64,000 nt of DNA from Clusia tigrina (taxonomy: Eukaryota > Arthropoda > Insecta > Diptera > Clusiidae). Under the pieces are notes generated by a model. The model had not been told where the DNA came from and did no database searches. It was given only the letters and a program-made list of their open reading frames with translations. A program made the translations under genes and the position numbers. Shown in pieces: positions 46,385 to 58,720 of this stretch; within the stretch, counting starts at the first letter, position 1; each line of letters opens with the position of its first letter. Location of the stretch: the NCBI GenBank assembly GCA_920105625.2, contig OV050030.1, positions 316,879,789-316,943,788 of the forward strand, given 5' to 3'.

Positions 46385-47867
46385 TACATAGTGATCCGTT
46401 CGAAATTGTTAGGCCTTTAATAGTTCCGCACCTAGTAAAAATATCAGGTCGATGATCCAGAAGGTCCGACAGAGAGGTGATTATAGGGTTGAGGCAGACC
46501 TAGAATATAAAAAAACGGAGTAATTGTGTTATTACATAGGTATCTGTATGGAATACCACCTTCCCGAAAACATACATTCTCAAGATGTTTGCTGCACTTT
46601 TTATATACGAGTACTCGTATATAGAAAACCTCATTATTTTTTTTAATATTCCATATCACACGGACACTTTGGTCATCCATTTGAGTATCAGTATTGCCAT
46701 ACGTTTTAAATCAAGTATTCGTTGAAGTTACAGCTGGTCTTCTAAACGTTCATAATTGGTGATATATGAATAGTCTTGCGGACTTATGTAAAGATGTATG
46801 AATGGAGTATGGATGACAAGCATTTACCGAATTGTTAATTCGATATATATTTTGTGACAAGAAAAACATTGGTAGAATATATAGCAGTGTGTTGCTATTC
46901 ATACACCCAATCGCTGGATGTTTGATCAGATTTCATTGTGGTTCCACTTCGCAATGGAATGTTCATTGAGCTTCCGTGTCAATTTTTTTAATATTTTACT
47001 TTTTATCTTTACGTAGTCATTTTCTACAATTATTTTTTTCGCATCCTTTCCAGTAGCGTAGACGAAGGGGCTTTGTATTTCGTTTTCAATGCTGTTGGTA
47101 ATAAACTACTTCTCCACCTGTAAGAAATTCATCGGCCATCTTTTGTGTTTGCGAATGAATGAAAACTTGGTACGGCTGACAATAATAATTTTTTATGGAA
47201 TTCTGCGGAATCGCATTTGTTCAGCTCAAGCAATTCTGCCATAAATTGCTGCTATGAACTATGATTTTTTTTAACTTTTTGTCAATCCGTTTACATTCAT
47301 TCACAGTAGGCTCAAATTAATAAAAATTGATACCATACGGCCAAGTAACAATAAAGGAATACTAAAATAATAATTTGCCAGATTATTATACTTAAGAAGC
47401 TCTAAAAGGATATTTATAGTTTCTGAACTAGATATATTCAGTACCAGAAATAAGAAATTTCATAAAAATTAATAAACCATAATAATTGTCGCAGCCCATA
47501 CGTTTTTTAACCAACACTAATTTCTTCTTTGCCTGATACGAATGTATCAGTTTAAAGATAAAATGGTTTCTTAAATAAACCGTGATAGTGCGGTCACTTC
47601 AATTTATGATCTATAGTTTTCTATTCTTTTTGCTACAACTCATTAAAGAGAACTGTATTCTCACCAAAGAGAACTGTATTCTCTTTGGTTGTAGGTAGGC
47701 GTTAAAAAAGTAAATATATCTATAAAAATTAATTATTGCTAAAAATAATATAAAAAACCATGTTTAGATGTGCAGTCGGCATTATAGTATGGAGTCTAAT
47801 ATACGAGAAACTTATATATATATACAAAAACCCTTTCCCATGTAAATGAAACTTTTAAATCAAATAC

Positions 47868-48082
47868 CTGTGGAATTTGAGAGCTCTTTTCGCAACCAGT
47901 TTCGCCAATCAAAATTACTATTTGATAATTTTCAACACAGTATAGAATTTGGTCCCGATATTTACGAATGGGGAGATGATTCCTCTGCTCACACACTTTT
48001 GAGGAATGATAAGCATTAAAAATGAAAGAAGTCCCTTGGTCGCCAGTATTTGTACCTTCTTCTGATTCTAAATCATATAAAT
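47868..48082 (-). pseudogene. DHX35: DHX35-like helicase exon (unit 3 left arm)
   Basis: Fifth copy of the exon, same splice sites and Walker A change; its inverted partner is missing because unit 3 has no right arm. Confidence 0.65.
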
Positions 48083-48990
48083 CTATAAAATAAGATGAAA
48101 AATACAAAGTTATTAAAGCTTATATTAATGACGCTAGAAATTGTATTAAATGCACAACATAATATTAATTTTACTAGTGGCATCAAGAGTTTTCGGTTCG
48201 TTTGGAATAGAACAGTGTTTGTCCACTTTCAGATTGCATGGTGCGTTTTTCCTGCTGCTGCAAGTGCAATGTCAGCAAGTTCAATATCGCTTCTGATAAT
48301 GCGATAACAGGACCGCACATGCATTACGCTGCAATAGCCGAATTGCACGAGCGGTGAACTTTGCTGGGCCAGCACTTTCACACGCTAGCAGGTAAATGGT
48401 GAACATGGAAGTAGAAATGCTGCGGCAGCGTCTGGCACATCCGCCACACATAGCCTTGTTAGGTGAAGCTCGTTGGCTGGAGTTTAGGCCAGCGAGCTTC
48501 TTGAAGAAAAGAAAGGATTTAAATGGGTATTCTTGGGAAGTGATCGCAGTTCAACGGCACTCGAGTTGACAATAAAATGTTGTAAAATTATTTAATTTCT
48601 TGAAATACTGTGAAACTTCTTATAAAATAACTACTTTCATTAACTATTGAATTAATCTGACATAAATATTGTGCAACTATTTAAATTGCTGAAATACTGT
48701 GAAATCTATTATAAAGTAACTACTTGCATTAATCTAACCATTTAAATTAATCTAACTATTGTGAAGCTTTCTAATTTGTTGAAATACTGTGAAACATATT
48801 ATAAATATATTTTGAAAAATTCGAATCCAACTCATATATTATTTCGTTTTTCCTGTCGAACAGTTCGTTCGTAAAAAAAAATCAGAAAAAGTCAATTTTA
48901 ATATTGTTTAAGGTTTTCTAATTTTGTAATTTATATATTTTTTTTTATCGGAATATAATAAATTTAATCAAAGAATAAAATTGCAACACA

Positions 48991-49844
48991 ATGAATGGGG
49001 ATTACCCCCACAATCATAATAGGTTTATAGATCTAAGTTCGGATGAAAACCTTAGTAAAACAAGACTCAAACGTCTTAGAGCCGGGGACCGCTTCCTGAA
49101 ACACGCCAAAACAATGATAATTATCCCAGATACTTTGCAATAAGGATTCATCAGAACAGACATATCGACCAATATCATCCAACAATGTATTCCATATTGA
49201 AATAGGATAAACCATATCTCACGTGAGTACACCGAAGTGACACAACTTGGAACTTAGAAATAACAATCACGCTAATCTTAACACAATTCAAGGTAGAATT
49301 TACTCCAAAAAAATCATCGATATTCCTGATGAGGAATTGATTTCTTCATCGGCAGATCAAAAAGTTGCTAGAGTTAGGAAAATATTGAGAAAAGTTGAAG
49401 GTAAAATTTTTCCAACTGGTGCTGCCATTTTAACATTTGACCTGATCCGTCGCCCTGACTACCTTAAATTAAGTTGGGGAAAAGTGGAGGTACAGGAATA
49501 CCTTGCAACCCCTATGAGATGTGCAAATTGTCAAAAACTTGGTCATATCAAAAATAGGTGTCGACATATTGAACTATGCAAAATGTGAACTGCCAACACC
49601 ACATGAATTGTGTGTTCGTAATTACTGTATAAATTGCGATAATGAAACACACACATCGTCTGACTCCGCTTGTCCAAGCTTCCTCAAACACAAAGCTGTC
49701 AATAAGATGAAGATCGAACAGCGATGCACAGCAAGAGAAGCATGGAAAATATACAAACCTGGAGGCTATAGTATTGAACCATCGGTAAGAAAAAGACTTT
49801 CGCAAAAATCCTCTCTCAATCAAACAATAAAATCACACAATTAA
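48991..49844 (+). pseudogene. I-clade LINE ORF1, unit 3
   Basis: Copy of 27653-28506. Confidence 0.8.
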
Positions 49845-50245
49845 ATGAACCCAGTAATGGGGCGTCTACTTCAATTAATAAATCAAATAAAAATACAAAT
49901 ATATCAAGTAAAGAACAACGAAAAGAAAATAACTATGTAAATATAACACTATCAAAATCAAGCTATAATAATACATCAAATAGTAAAGAAGCAATAAAAC
50001 TCAATCAAACATCATCCACGAAAAATAATAACATAACACCAACAACAACTACAAAACACATTCTTAATACCAAAATTACTAAAATAATCAAAAGGCCTAA
50101 TGGAAATTGAATCACCACCGATAGAATTATTTACTGATAATGATTTGGATTTCCAAATGCATATAAAAAGTTATAAATACCTACACAATTTTTCTTTTAA
50201 AATTTACTAAGAATTTAAATTAATATTTGTCTAGAGTTAACTATC

Positions 50246-52713
50246 TTGCAATGGAATATGCAATTTTTTATAAATAACAAATATGCACTTGCAAATTTAG
50301 TTTACAAACACCACCCGGAAATTATTGCATTACAAGAAAAACACATTATAAATAAAAACAAACAATTAATACATCTGCCTAATTATAAAATAACAATAAA
50401 AGGTAAAACAGATTTGCATATTACTAATATATATCAAGAAAGATATATTTATTTAACACCCAAACAAGTTGCGGACATTCAAATTTTCAACAATAGCCAC
50501 CACCTTATCGTTGGTGATTTTAATTCTCAAAATACAATTTGGGGATCTGCTTCAACTTCACGTAGTGGAGTAATTTGGGGAGATTTTGCTGATGACCGAC
50601 ATCTCATTGTTCTCAATGATGGATCACCTACATTACTTAGCACGGGGAACACTGTAACAGTAATAGATGTATCGTTAGCATCGGTGGATCTGGCTCCAAC
50701 TCTCACCTGGACATGCCTTTCGCAAACTGACAATCAAGATCATTTCCCATACATTATTTATAATCGTAAAACATCGACAAATAAATTATTTACACCAAAA
50801 TTCAATGACACAAAAGCTGACTGGCAAACATTTTATGCAAACACAACAATTTATTCCAATGACTCTATAGGATCACCAAACATTAACAATGAGGCCGCAA
50901 CAATGAAAAAAATTATAAGAAAGGCAGCAAATGAGTCAATTCCAATCAGAAAAAAAATTAAGGATTAAGGATGGTTCAATTCTGATATTGCTAAATTAAT
51001 TCGAGAAAAAAACAAAGCTTGCAAGCGATGCGGGAGAGTAAGAAGTCAACCAGCCTGCATAAACTACAGAAGAATATGTGCCAAAGTTAAGATGCAATCC
51101 AAAAAAGCCAAACGTTCAACTTGGACACATTTTTTAAAGACCTTGAACACAATGATGGATATTAGGATTCTGTGGAAGAAAGTGAAGAACATAAGGACTG
51201 CTAGAGTCTCAAATTTTCCGTCAATATTTCTTCAAAATAATGTCATAACTCACCCGAAAGATATTGCTGATATATTTGCAAAATTTTGGAGCTCCATTAG
51301 TTTTAATGACTCCATTAATCGTGATTTGATTACTAAGAAACTAGCAATAGACATTGACTTATGGCCTGATATTACGCCTGAAATCACAAATGTAACCAAA
51401 GAGGTCTCTCTTTCTGAGCTTAACTCCGTTCTGAGCAGTAGTAAAGGTACCACTCTGTGTACAGACAAAATCACATATTCTATGATTAAAAATGCATCTA
51501 CGGAGTTAAAAAATCGGCTATGCAAACTCTACTGCGATATTATTGTAACAGGTATTTTTCCGCATGACTCCAAAAAGCGGTTTTACGCCTATACCTAAAC
51601 CTGGAAAAAATCCTAATCTGCTTGAAGGATACCGTCCCATATCGTTGCTGCCAGTGCTATCCTATTAACATATTCAAAAGAAAAACTATTAAGAGAACAG
51701 CATGCATTTTTACCAAATTATGGTATACACACCTTATGTCATCAATTAGAATCCCAGCTTAAAGAAAATTTTAAGAAAAAAACACAATGTTATAATCTCT
51801 GAAGATCTAGAAAAAGCATTTGATCGTGTAATATCTATTTTTCTGATCAAGGAGCTTCACGAATGGGGTGTACCAAAAAAAAAAATGCTTAAAGTTATTC
51901 TATAATTTCTTACTGATAGACGCATTACTATAAGGATTGATGGACATCTGTCACAAAAATATCCGCTTGAAAATGGCATCCCACAAGGGTCACCCCTGTC
52001 TGTAATTCTTTACAACGTTTACGCAAATTCACTGGTTAAAGCGCTAAGAAATTGTAAGAGGATCGATTTTTTTGTTATATTTATATGCTGATAATATATT
52101 TGCAATAGTTTCTGGTACAAACACTGAAGTAACGGACAACCTTCGGAGATTTGATTAAAAAAAAATAAACCAATGGGCAATAAGCAGAGGAGCAAGGATT
52201 CCTATCAACAACTGTGAAATTCTACACGTTTGTCGTAATCATAACTGCTACACTAGAACGATTAATGTGAGAGATGAGCAAATTCCAATCAAAAGCCAAA
52301 TGAGAATTCTTGGAATGATTCTTACAAAATCACTATGGAATGAGCATACAAAATATCTGGTTAACAAATTAAGTAAGATCAATAATCTTTTAAAAGTGAT
52401 TTGTTATAGAAAAAAAGGTCCAAATATTGATACGGCGATTGGAATTTGTAGAGCTCTAACATCTGGTATAATGCATTGCATAACAGTCTATGGTTGCACT
52501 ACGGCAACCAATATAAACAAATTCGACACAATTCTTAGAAAATATTTCAGAACAGCTACTGGAATTCTAACATCAACGCCTATAGACGACCTAGAAGTTG
52601 AGGCACGTCTTCATAATTTTAAGTGCAGCTTGAAAATAGGGCGGTCAGACTTGGAGCTAAAGCGCTTACCATCAAATCACATGGACTACATAATCCTTTT
52701 TGGAAGAAACTAA
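50246..52713 (+). pseudogene. I-clade LINE ORF2, unit 3
   Basis: Copy of 28908-31375, with YADN. Confidence 0.85.
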
Positions 52714-52827
52714 AACATAGTGAAAAATATTCCTCCACTGCCTCCATTGCCTCCATTGATAAACTTACAGCCTATATTGATAAACTTACAGCCTCCATTG
52801 ATAAACTCCTCTATTTTCAATAGCTTT

Positions 52828-53127
52828 TAAAAGTTCTCTACCTTTAGTAGTTATTAGCCTTCATCCCCAGTGTGCATTGAAGTCTCCTCCTATAATAAAA
52901 CGGGTTTTGCATTTGTTCATAAGATCTACATACTGACTACATTTGATAATGTGTCTTGGAACACAGCCATCAGTAAAAGTTTTTGTCCGGTATCAATGGT
53001 AACAGTAGTTGGGCTGCAATTCCCCTCTGCAAGTTTTTTTCTTCTCAAAATGTTGTTTTTATTAAAATAGCACTACCCCCTCGTGCACAATTGCTTGGAT
53101 GTATAGTGTGGAATGAATGGTAATTAT

Positions 53128-53128
<1 letters not shown>
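52828..53128 (-). pseudogene. Jockey endonuclease scrap, unit 3
   Basis: Copy of 31490-31790. Confidence 0.7.

Positions 53129-53129
<1 letters not shown>

Positions 53130-53206
<77 letters not shown>
53130..53206. repeat. (TA)n tract at the end of the array
   Basis: About 77 bp, the longest of the three. It forms the boundary between the array and the downstream Jockey element. Confidence 0.95.
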
Positions 53207-53210
<4 letters not shown>

Positions 53211-53482
53211 TTTTTTTATTTTTATTTTTTGTATCTATTTATTTAACTACAATCTGTCCAGCTGGCCATTCCGTACTACTTACATTATATTTAGTTATAA
53301 ACATGTGTATGAATTTTCAGTAGCATTCAATATACTAAGTACATTAATTTAATTAATAATTAATTTTTTTTATATATATTAATTTCATTCATTCCTTATT
53401 ATTATTATTATTATTATTTTTTTTTTAATTTAATCTTATTGTTTTTTTAAATTTAATCTTATTTTTTAATTCTAATTTAATC

Positions 53483-56144
53483 TTAGGGGGTAAATCTGAA
53501 TGGAAAGTCCGATGGTACATATTTTTTTAGTCTTCGCACGCTGGTTTCGCTGGTTATCAATTCTTCCGCCAGGTTGTTAGGATGGACTCTAAGACGTTTG
53601 CGATATGAGTGGCTATATTTCATGATTTCATTATTTACTTTTGGGATGTTTAGATCGCGATGAATGATGTCGTTGCTGACATACCAAGGTGCATTAGCAC
53701 ACAGTCGTATGTCTTTTGATTGGAATCGTTGTAGGATGTCCAGGTTTGACTTGGATGCTGATCCCCAAATTTGAATACCATAAGTCCATATGGGCTTCAG
53801 TATTACCTTATATATCAGGACTTTATTTCCAAGTGTTTGGGCTGACCTTCGTCCAAGTAGCCAGAACAATGACCTAGGTGTTAGTCCAAGTTGTTTCCGT
53901 TTGGAGAAGATGTGACAGCGCCACGTAAGCTGCCGATCCAGGTGCACCCCAAGGTATTTTGCATGGTCTGCTTGTGGCAATTGGCAGTTATTTAGTGTCA
54001 CTGGAGGGCAAGAACCTGCACGTAGGATAAAAGTCGTTTGCACTGATTTTATTTGCTTTTATTCGCCACGTGTCTAGCCAGAAGTCAATTTGATTCAGTT
54101 TCTCCTGCAAATGCTTCGAGGCTAACACGGGGTTTTGTTGCTGGCCATTACAACAGTATCATCTGCAAAAGTTGCGGTATATGTGGTATCAGTCGGAGGC
54201 AGGTCAGCCGTGAATAGTGTGTAGAGCACAGGTCCCAAAACGCTCCCTTGTGGAACACCAGCTTTGATTGGATAGAGGGAAGTTACGTCGCTGCTAACTT
54301 TCACCATGAAGAATCTGCTTTCTAAGTAGGACTTTAATATGGCAAAGTAGGGATAGAGTAAATGCATTTTCAATTTGTACAGTAACCCTTGGTGCCACAC
54401 CTTGTCGAATGCTTGGGTGATATCCGGCAGAACAGTATTCTCTATTTTCTAGTGCATTCCGTGCAAATGCATATACTCGATTTATTTGTTCTATCGTAGC
54501 GTGATGCTTTCGGAATCCAAATTGATGGGAAGGTATAAGTAGTTTTGACTCGATGATTGGGAGGAGTCGCTTCAAAAGAAGTTTCTCAAACACTTTAGAA
54601 AGTATCGGAAGCAAGCTTATTGGTCTATATGAGGTGACCACTTCTACCGGTTTCCCAGGTTTGGGAACAAGGATAATTTGAGCCACTTTCCATTGGCTTG
54701 GGAAGTGGTCACATCGGATAATCGCATTGAATAATTGGGCAATGAATTTATACCCGCAATCTGGTAGCTCCTTTAGGATTCTGCTCGTAATAAGGTCATA
54801 TCCCGGCGATTTTTTGTCTTTTAGCGTATTCTTGATAATTCCTCCAATTTCTTTTATTTTAAAATGCTGGATCGGAATATCCATTTGGTATGGGGCATCT
54901 AATAATTCAGCTATTCTTATGTCTTCTTGTGGATATTTGCTTGGAATAAATAAAGAGCAAATGACTGTGCTTTTTCCTTGTCAGATCTGGCCCATCCGCC
55001 ATCTTTCGTTTTAATAGGTGGCACATGCGATGTTGGTTGATTTAGTTTTTTTTTGTAGCTTTCCAAAGAGAATAACCTTAAGCCTGTGAAGGTGACAAGC
55101 TGCTGAGATAGCTTTGTATTTCTGCATTTTTTGTTGACCGTAGGGCGTTTTTGAGTTGCTTTGTAGCGCAATTGAACCGGTTTTTGTCATAGGGGCTTCT
55201 GGTCATTTGTCAAATTCGACGCAGTCTCCGCTTTTCTTTTAGTTGCTCCTTTACAACCTGGCTTACATCACGATGATTACTTATACAGCTGGGCTCCAAT
55301 GTGGAAGTCCAAGCAGCATGCTGAATGGTTCGAGTTCAAAAGTTCTACTGCATCGTCTATATTGGTTTTGTTTTTTAAAGGAATATTGGTGACTAATCTC
55401 GGTAATGCTTTGTCTAAACAACTCCCAGTTTGTGCTTTTGTTGCGCAGACAGATTCTTCTTGCTCTGATCTGAACCTCACAGCTAATTGTTAGAACTATC
55501 GGTGAGTGATCTGATGGCAGGTCCAAGCACGATTCCATGGAAGTGTTTGTTTTTGGTACACCTTTGGAGACAAAAAAGTCTATAAAGTCTGGAAGCTTGT
55601 TACTGTCCGTTGGCCCGTTGGTTGGCTCACCCGTTAATAGGTGAGACAGGCTGTTTTGTTGCATAGCTTTATATAGGTTACGGCCTCTAGGAGTTGTTAT
55701 TCTAGACCCCCATTGCGGATGCTTAGCATTATAATCTCCCCCAGTGCTGAATCTTGATCCTAGGGAGTTATAAAATTCTTGGAACTGATCGCAGTTAACT
55801 GGATGGTTGGGAGGGCAATATACCGATGCAATTGTTATGGGGCCTTTATAATCATCAATTGTTATAACCGTTGATTGTAGGTATTTCTTTTTATAACATT
55901 CGTGCTCCACGTGTGCAATACTGTTACGAATAATTACAGCAGTTCCCCCACGCGCAGTGCCAGCTGGGTGGTTTGTGGAGTATAGGTCATATTGCGGAAT
56001 TTTTGCGTAACTTTTTTCAGTGAAATGGGTTTCAGATATCAACATAATGTCAATATTTTTGTCTGCTAAGAAAGCTGATATTTCATGGATATGACGACTG
56101 AGCCCATTGGCATTCCAGACTGCGATTTTTAATGTATTATTCAT
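53483..56144 (-). pseudogene. Jockey LINE ORF2 (endonuclease-reverse transcriptase)
   Basis: From the ATG at 56144 the endonuclease reads LKIAVWNANGLSRHIHEISA, IDIMLISETHFTEKSY, TARGGTAVIIRN, ASVYCPPNHPVN, GGDYNAKHPQWGSR and LPSDHSPIVLTI, all catalytic motifs present. Frameshifts near 55280 and 55170-54900 break the linker. RT gives KDKKSPGYDLITSRILKELP, YRPISLLPILSKVFEK, FGFRKHHATIEQINRV (54884-54440), a frameshift in the catalytic A motif near 54420, then MWHQGLLYKLKMHLLYPYF, AGVPQGSVLGPVLYTLF, TATFADDTVVMAS (54400-54130), another frameshift, and the C-terminus with YLGVHLDRQLTWRCHIF, PIWTYGIQIWGSASKS and RRLKKYVPSDFPFRF. The FADD box is intact, but at least four breaks inactivate it. Confidence 0.9.
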
Positions 56145-56157
56145 TTCGACATATTTG

Positions 56158-57432
56158 CTACGACTGTGGTTAGTAGATTAAGTAATGTACTCACTTGACC
56201 CATCAATGCTTTAAGCATGCTTTTTAGCTCGGTCATATCCTCATTGAGTTGAGTATTTGGATTGATGAGCGGAATGGTTAGGTTCGTATTGGTTTCTACC
56301 GGAGTATTGTTTCGTACTACATTTGCATACGACGTTGTGGTTCGTGGAGCGGATCTTTGAGGCGCTTCCTGGTTAATGTTCCTCGCTTCTCTGTTTCTGA
56401 GCGCTAGGAACGACTTTTGTTGCAGCTCCTTCTAGACAGTGCAACCTTTATAATTAGCGGGATGATTGCCTTCGCAGAGCACACATCGAACGTCTTGTGC
56501 GATGAGTTTGCGGGAACATTCGGAAGTAAGGTGGTTTCCTGTACATTTAACGTATCGTGGGGTACGGTTACAGTATCGCTTGGTGTGTCCGTAACGTTGG
56601 CATCGGACACATTGGGGAATTTCACGTTTCTTCCTAGGTGGCTCAATTTTAATTCGTGTGTATTACATTCGTATTTGTCTTTGTTATTGCTGCATTACTT
56701 CAGACTGATGTAAAACATAGGAAGCGGCTTTTTTGTAGTTCTTTGCCTAATATTGCAAACTTTAACAACTGTATAACCCAACTCCTCTATTGCTTCTCGT
56801 ATTTCGTCGATTGGGGTTGAACAGTGCATTCCCCTTAGTACTATATTAAAGTCTCTTTCCTGCTTCAATTTAAAAGTATGAAACTCGGTGTTCTTTTCGG
56901 TTAGAGCCTTTATAATGGCTGAGTATTTTTCAGCGGATTTTGGTTGTATTTTGACAACGTCTCCGTTTATAACTCTGAGTTCATATTCTTTCTTTATTAT
57001 ATTACTCACGCCTGAAACAAAAATAGGTGGAGGTTTTGGTTCTCTCCGGACGTCAGTTGTTGCATCTTGACGTGCCTCTTCTTGGTCTAGAGCAGCGAAT
57101 CTATTCGAGCTGTTTAAAGAAGGTGTTTCGAGCCAGTAGTTATCCAATTTGGATTGTTTTGGAGTGGGACGCGATGTAGCGCCTGGGCTAGATCTATTCC
57201 TCTTCGAGTTTAGTGCTTTCTGCCATATTCCAGATGCCTCCACTCCCAATTGTGGGAAATTAAGGCTCGTTGAAGCCACCATACCAGTGATGTTTTCACC
57301 TCGATTACCTTCGCTTTTATATATTCCTGGTTCTACGGTACTGCACTGATCACAATCAGTATTTTTGGCGATTGTTTCCCCTTGTGGGTTAACATTTTTG
57401 GAACTCCCTTTGGGGGAGCGGATAACACTCAT
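56158..57432 (-). pseudogene. Jockey LINE ORF1 (gag-like)
   Basis: The ATG at 57432 opens a frame of 245 codons: a polar N-terminus with SSPGATSRPTPKQSKLDNYW and SLNSSNRFAALDQEE, then PPPIFVSGVSN, the RRM-like EKYSAIIKALTEKNTEFHTF and RDFNIVLRGMHCSTPIDEIR. A frameshift near 56700 follows. In the other frame come EIPQCVRCQRYGHTKRYC, KCTGNHLTSEC and CVLCEGNHPANYKGC (three cysteine knuckles), a stop near 56430, and the tail TTSYANVVRNNTPVETN... ending STLLNLLTTVVANMSK. One cysteine of the second knuckle (normally C..C before TGNH) reads Y. RNA-binding, nucleocapsid-like role in the family. Confidence 0.85.
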
Positions 57433-57475
57433 ACTACTAAGTGTAGGGGGGGCGGCTTAAGCAAAAAAAAACTTA

Positions 57476-57959
57476 GTGCATACACAAACCAAGTATACTG
57501 AGATTTACAAAGTAATAGATTGAACTGTTTATGTCAATGAGGCAGCTGCTGTGAAGCATATGCTGTTGCTTTTTTTTTAATTTTATTTATTTGCAGATCT
57601 CTCTTTTGAGTTAATCAAGGTAATATGCATATAAATAAAATCCTTTAACCGTTAATAAAATTTTAGAGCCCCAGGAAGACCCTGGCTACCACCAGGAACA
57701 ACGTCCCCTGGACCAGCAGTCAACGGGGCGGAACTCACTAGAGGTACGCACAAGTTTTAACGTTTTATTAAATAGTAATTTTCACACTTTCTAGAAAACT
57801 TCACGGAGCAACCCGACACGCGTCCGAATCACTCTTTTGAAAGATGAACACCTAAACTAAATGCATGACTTAACTTCTGGTAAACTTTTAAATTTAAAAT
57901 GCTTCAAACGAAAAACAACTTTAGAGCAGTTTCTTAATTTTTAGTATGAAAACAACAAA
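57476..57959. other. AT-rich spacer with one GC-rich exon-like patch
   Basis: Within AT-rich sequence, 57667-57743 is GC-rich, preceded by TTTTAG and followed by GTACGC, and open in two frames. No protein was recognised. Otherwise nothing was seen. Confidence 0.35.
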
Positions 57960-58112
57960 AAATTTTAATATGAATGATTTGTGTAGTGAGTTTCAGATAA
58001 CAGACACACATCAATATTTCTGTGCTTCAATATGAGTTCTAGTTCCTATGATGCTGGAGTAGCCCATTTGCGTTCGAAAGCATAATCCTTAATTGCTTAG
58101 GCATATCTTGCC
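57960..58112 (-). pseudogene. Jockey LINE ORF2 N-terminal scrap
   Basis: The minus strand reads MPKQLRIMLSNANGLLQHHR and, after a frameshift, ELILKHRNIDVCLLSETHY, the opening of a Jockey endonuclease (L.I..WNANGL..H...L...L....ID..L.SETH). The tryptophan before NANGL reads serine. Only about 150 bp remain. Confidence 0.75.
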
Positions 58113-58715
58113 GAATTTTATGATTGTTCTAATTAGGTAAGTCGCATCTCTAGTGAAGCATAAAACTTTTCCTGGTTATTCAGTTTATAAATTAATAGAA
58201 AGTAACATAAACTTATTAGAATTTAAACACACCATGAATAATCTCAAATGTAAAACACCAAGATTCGATCGGATCTCACTCATATTATCTGTGAGGTAGT
58301 CAAGAACCGATTTATATTGATGTAAGAACTTAATGGACGCCTTTAGACAGCGAATGTGAAAATTGTAATGGAAAACAAGTAAAGAAAAAATATATATAAA
58401 GATAGAATTTACGGTGGAATGCTGTTTAATAAATTTGTCATGATCGAATTATTAGATTAAGAAGTATGATAATGTTGGTATTTTTATTTGAAAGCAGCAT
58501 AAATAAAAACAATTTTGTTTGAGTTGAAGTGCATTTTTTTGTAGAAATATGTATTGTAGAAAAAACTGCGTAGTCATAATGAGATTATGGTTTCATGAAT
58601 TGGCATTCGAAGCAATTGTCAGGAAGCAGTGGATAAGGAAAACCAGAAGTTGGACCTTTATTTTGAAAAGAACCACTAACGAGCAGTATAGAAAAGATGG
58701 GTATAGGTGAGATTT
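58113..58715. other. No gene recognised
   Basis: AT-rich. It could contain the leader of the following LTR element, but no LTR or primer-binding site was identified. Confidence 0.35.
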
Positions 58716-58720
58716 AAAAG

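Larger units (their letters stand above)
45420..53206. repeat. Array unit 3, lacking the right arm
   Basis: Left arm 45420-48131 and core 48132-53206. After a (TA)n tract longer than in the other units, the sequence continues not into the inverted right arm but into the 3' side of a Jockey LINE. Confidence 0.95.
53395..57475 (-). mobile_element. Jockey-clade LINE, nearly full length, broken
   Basis: A minus-strand element of about 4 kb with ORF1 (57432-56158), ORF2 (56144-53483) and an AT-rich 3' trailer ending in a TAA/TTA-repeat tail (53395-53480). The 5' leader (57475-57433) contains a run of C and an A/T tract. Order and spacing (ORF1 stop within about 20 bp of the ORF2 ATG) are those of an intact Jockey. 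Target-site duplications were not identified. Confidence 0.85.

Noticed and set aside
53117..53323. Frame with an Ile-Tyr run
   Set aside because: Translation of the (TA)n microsatellite.
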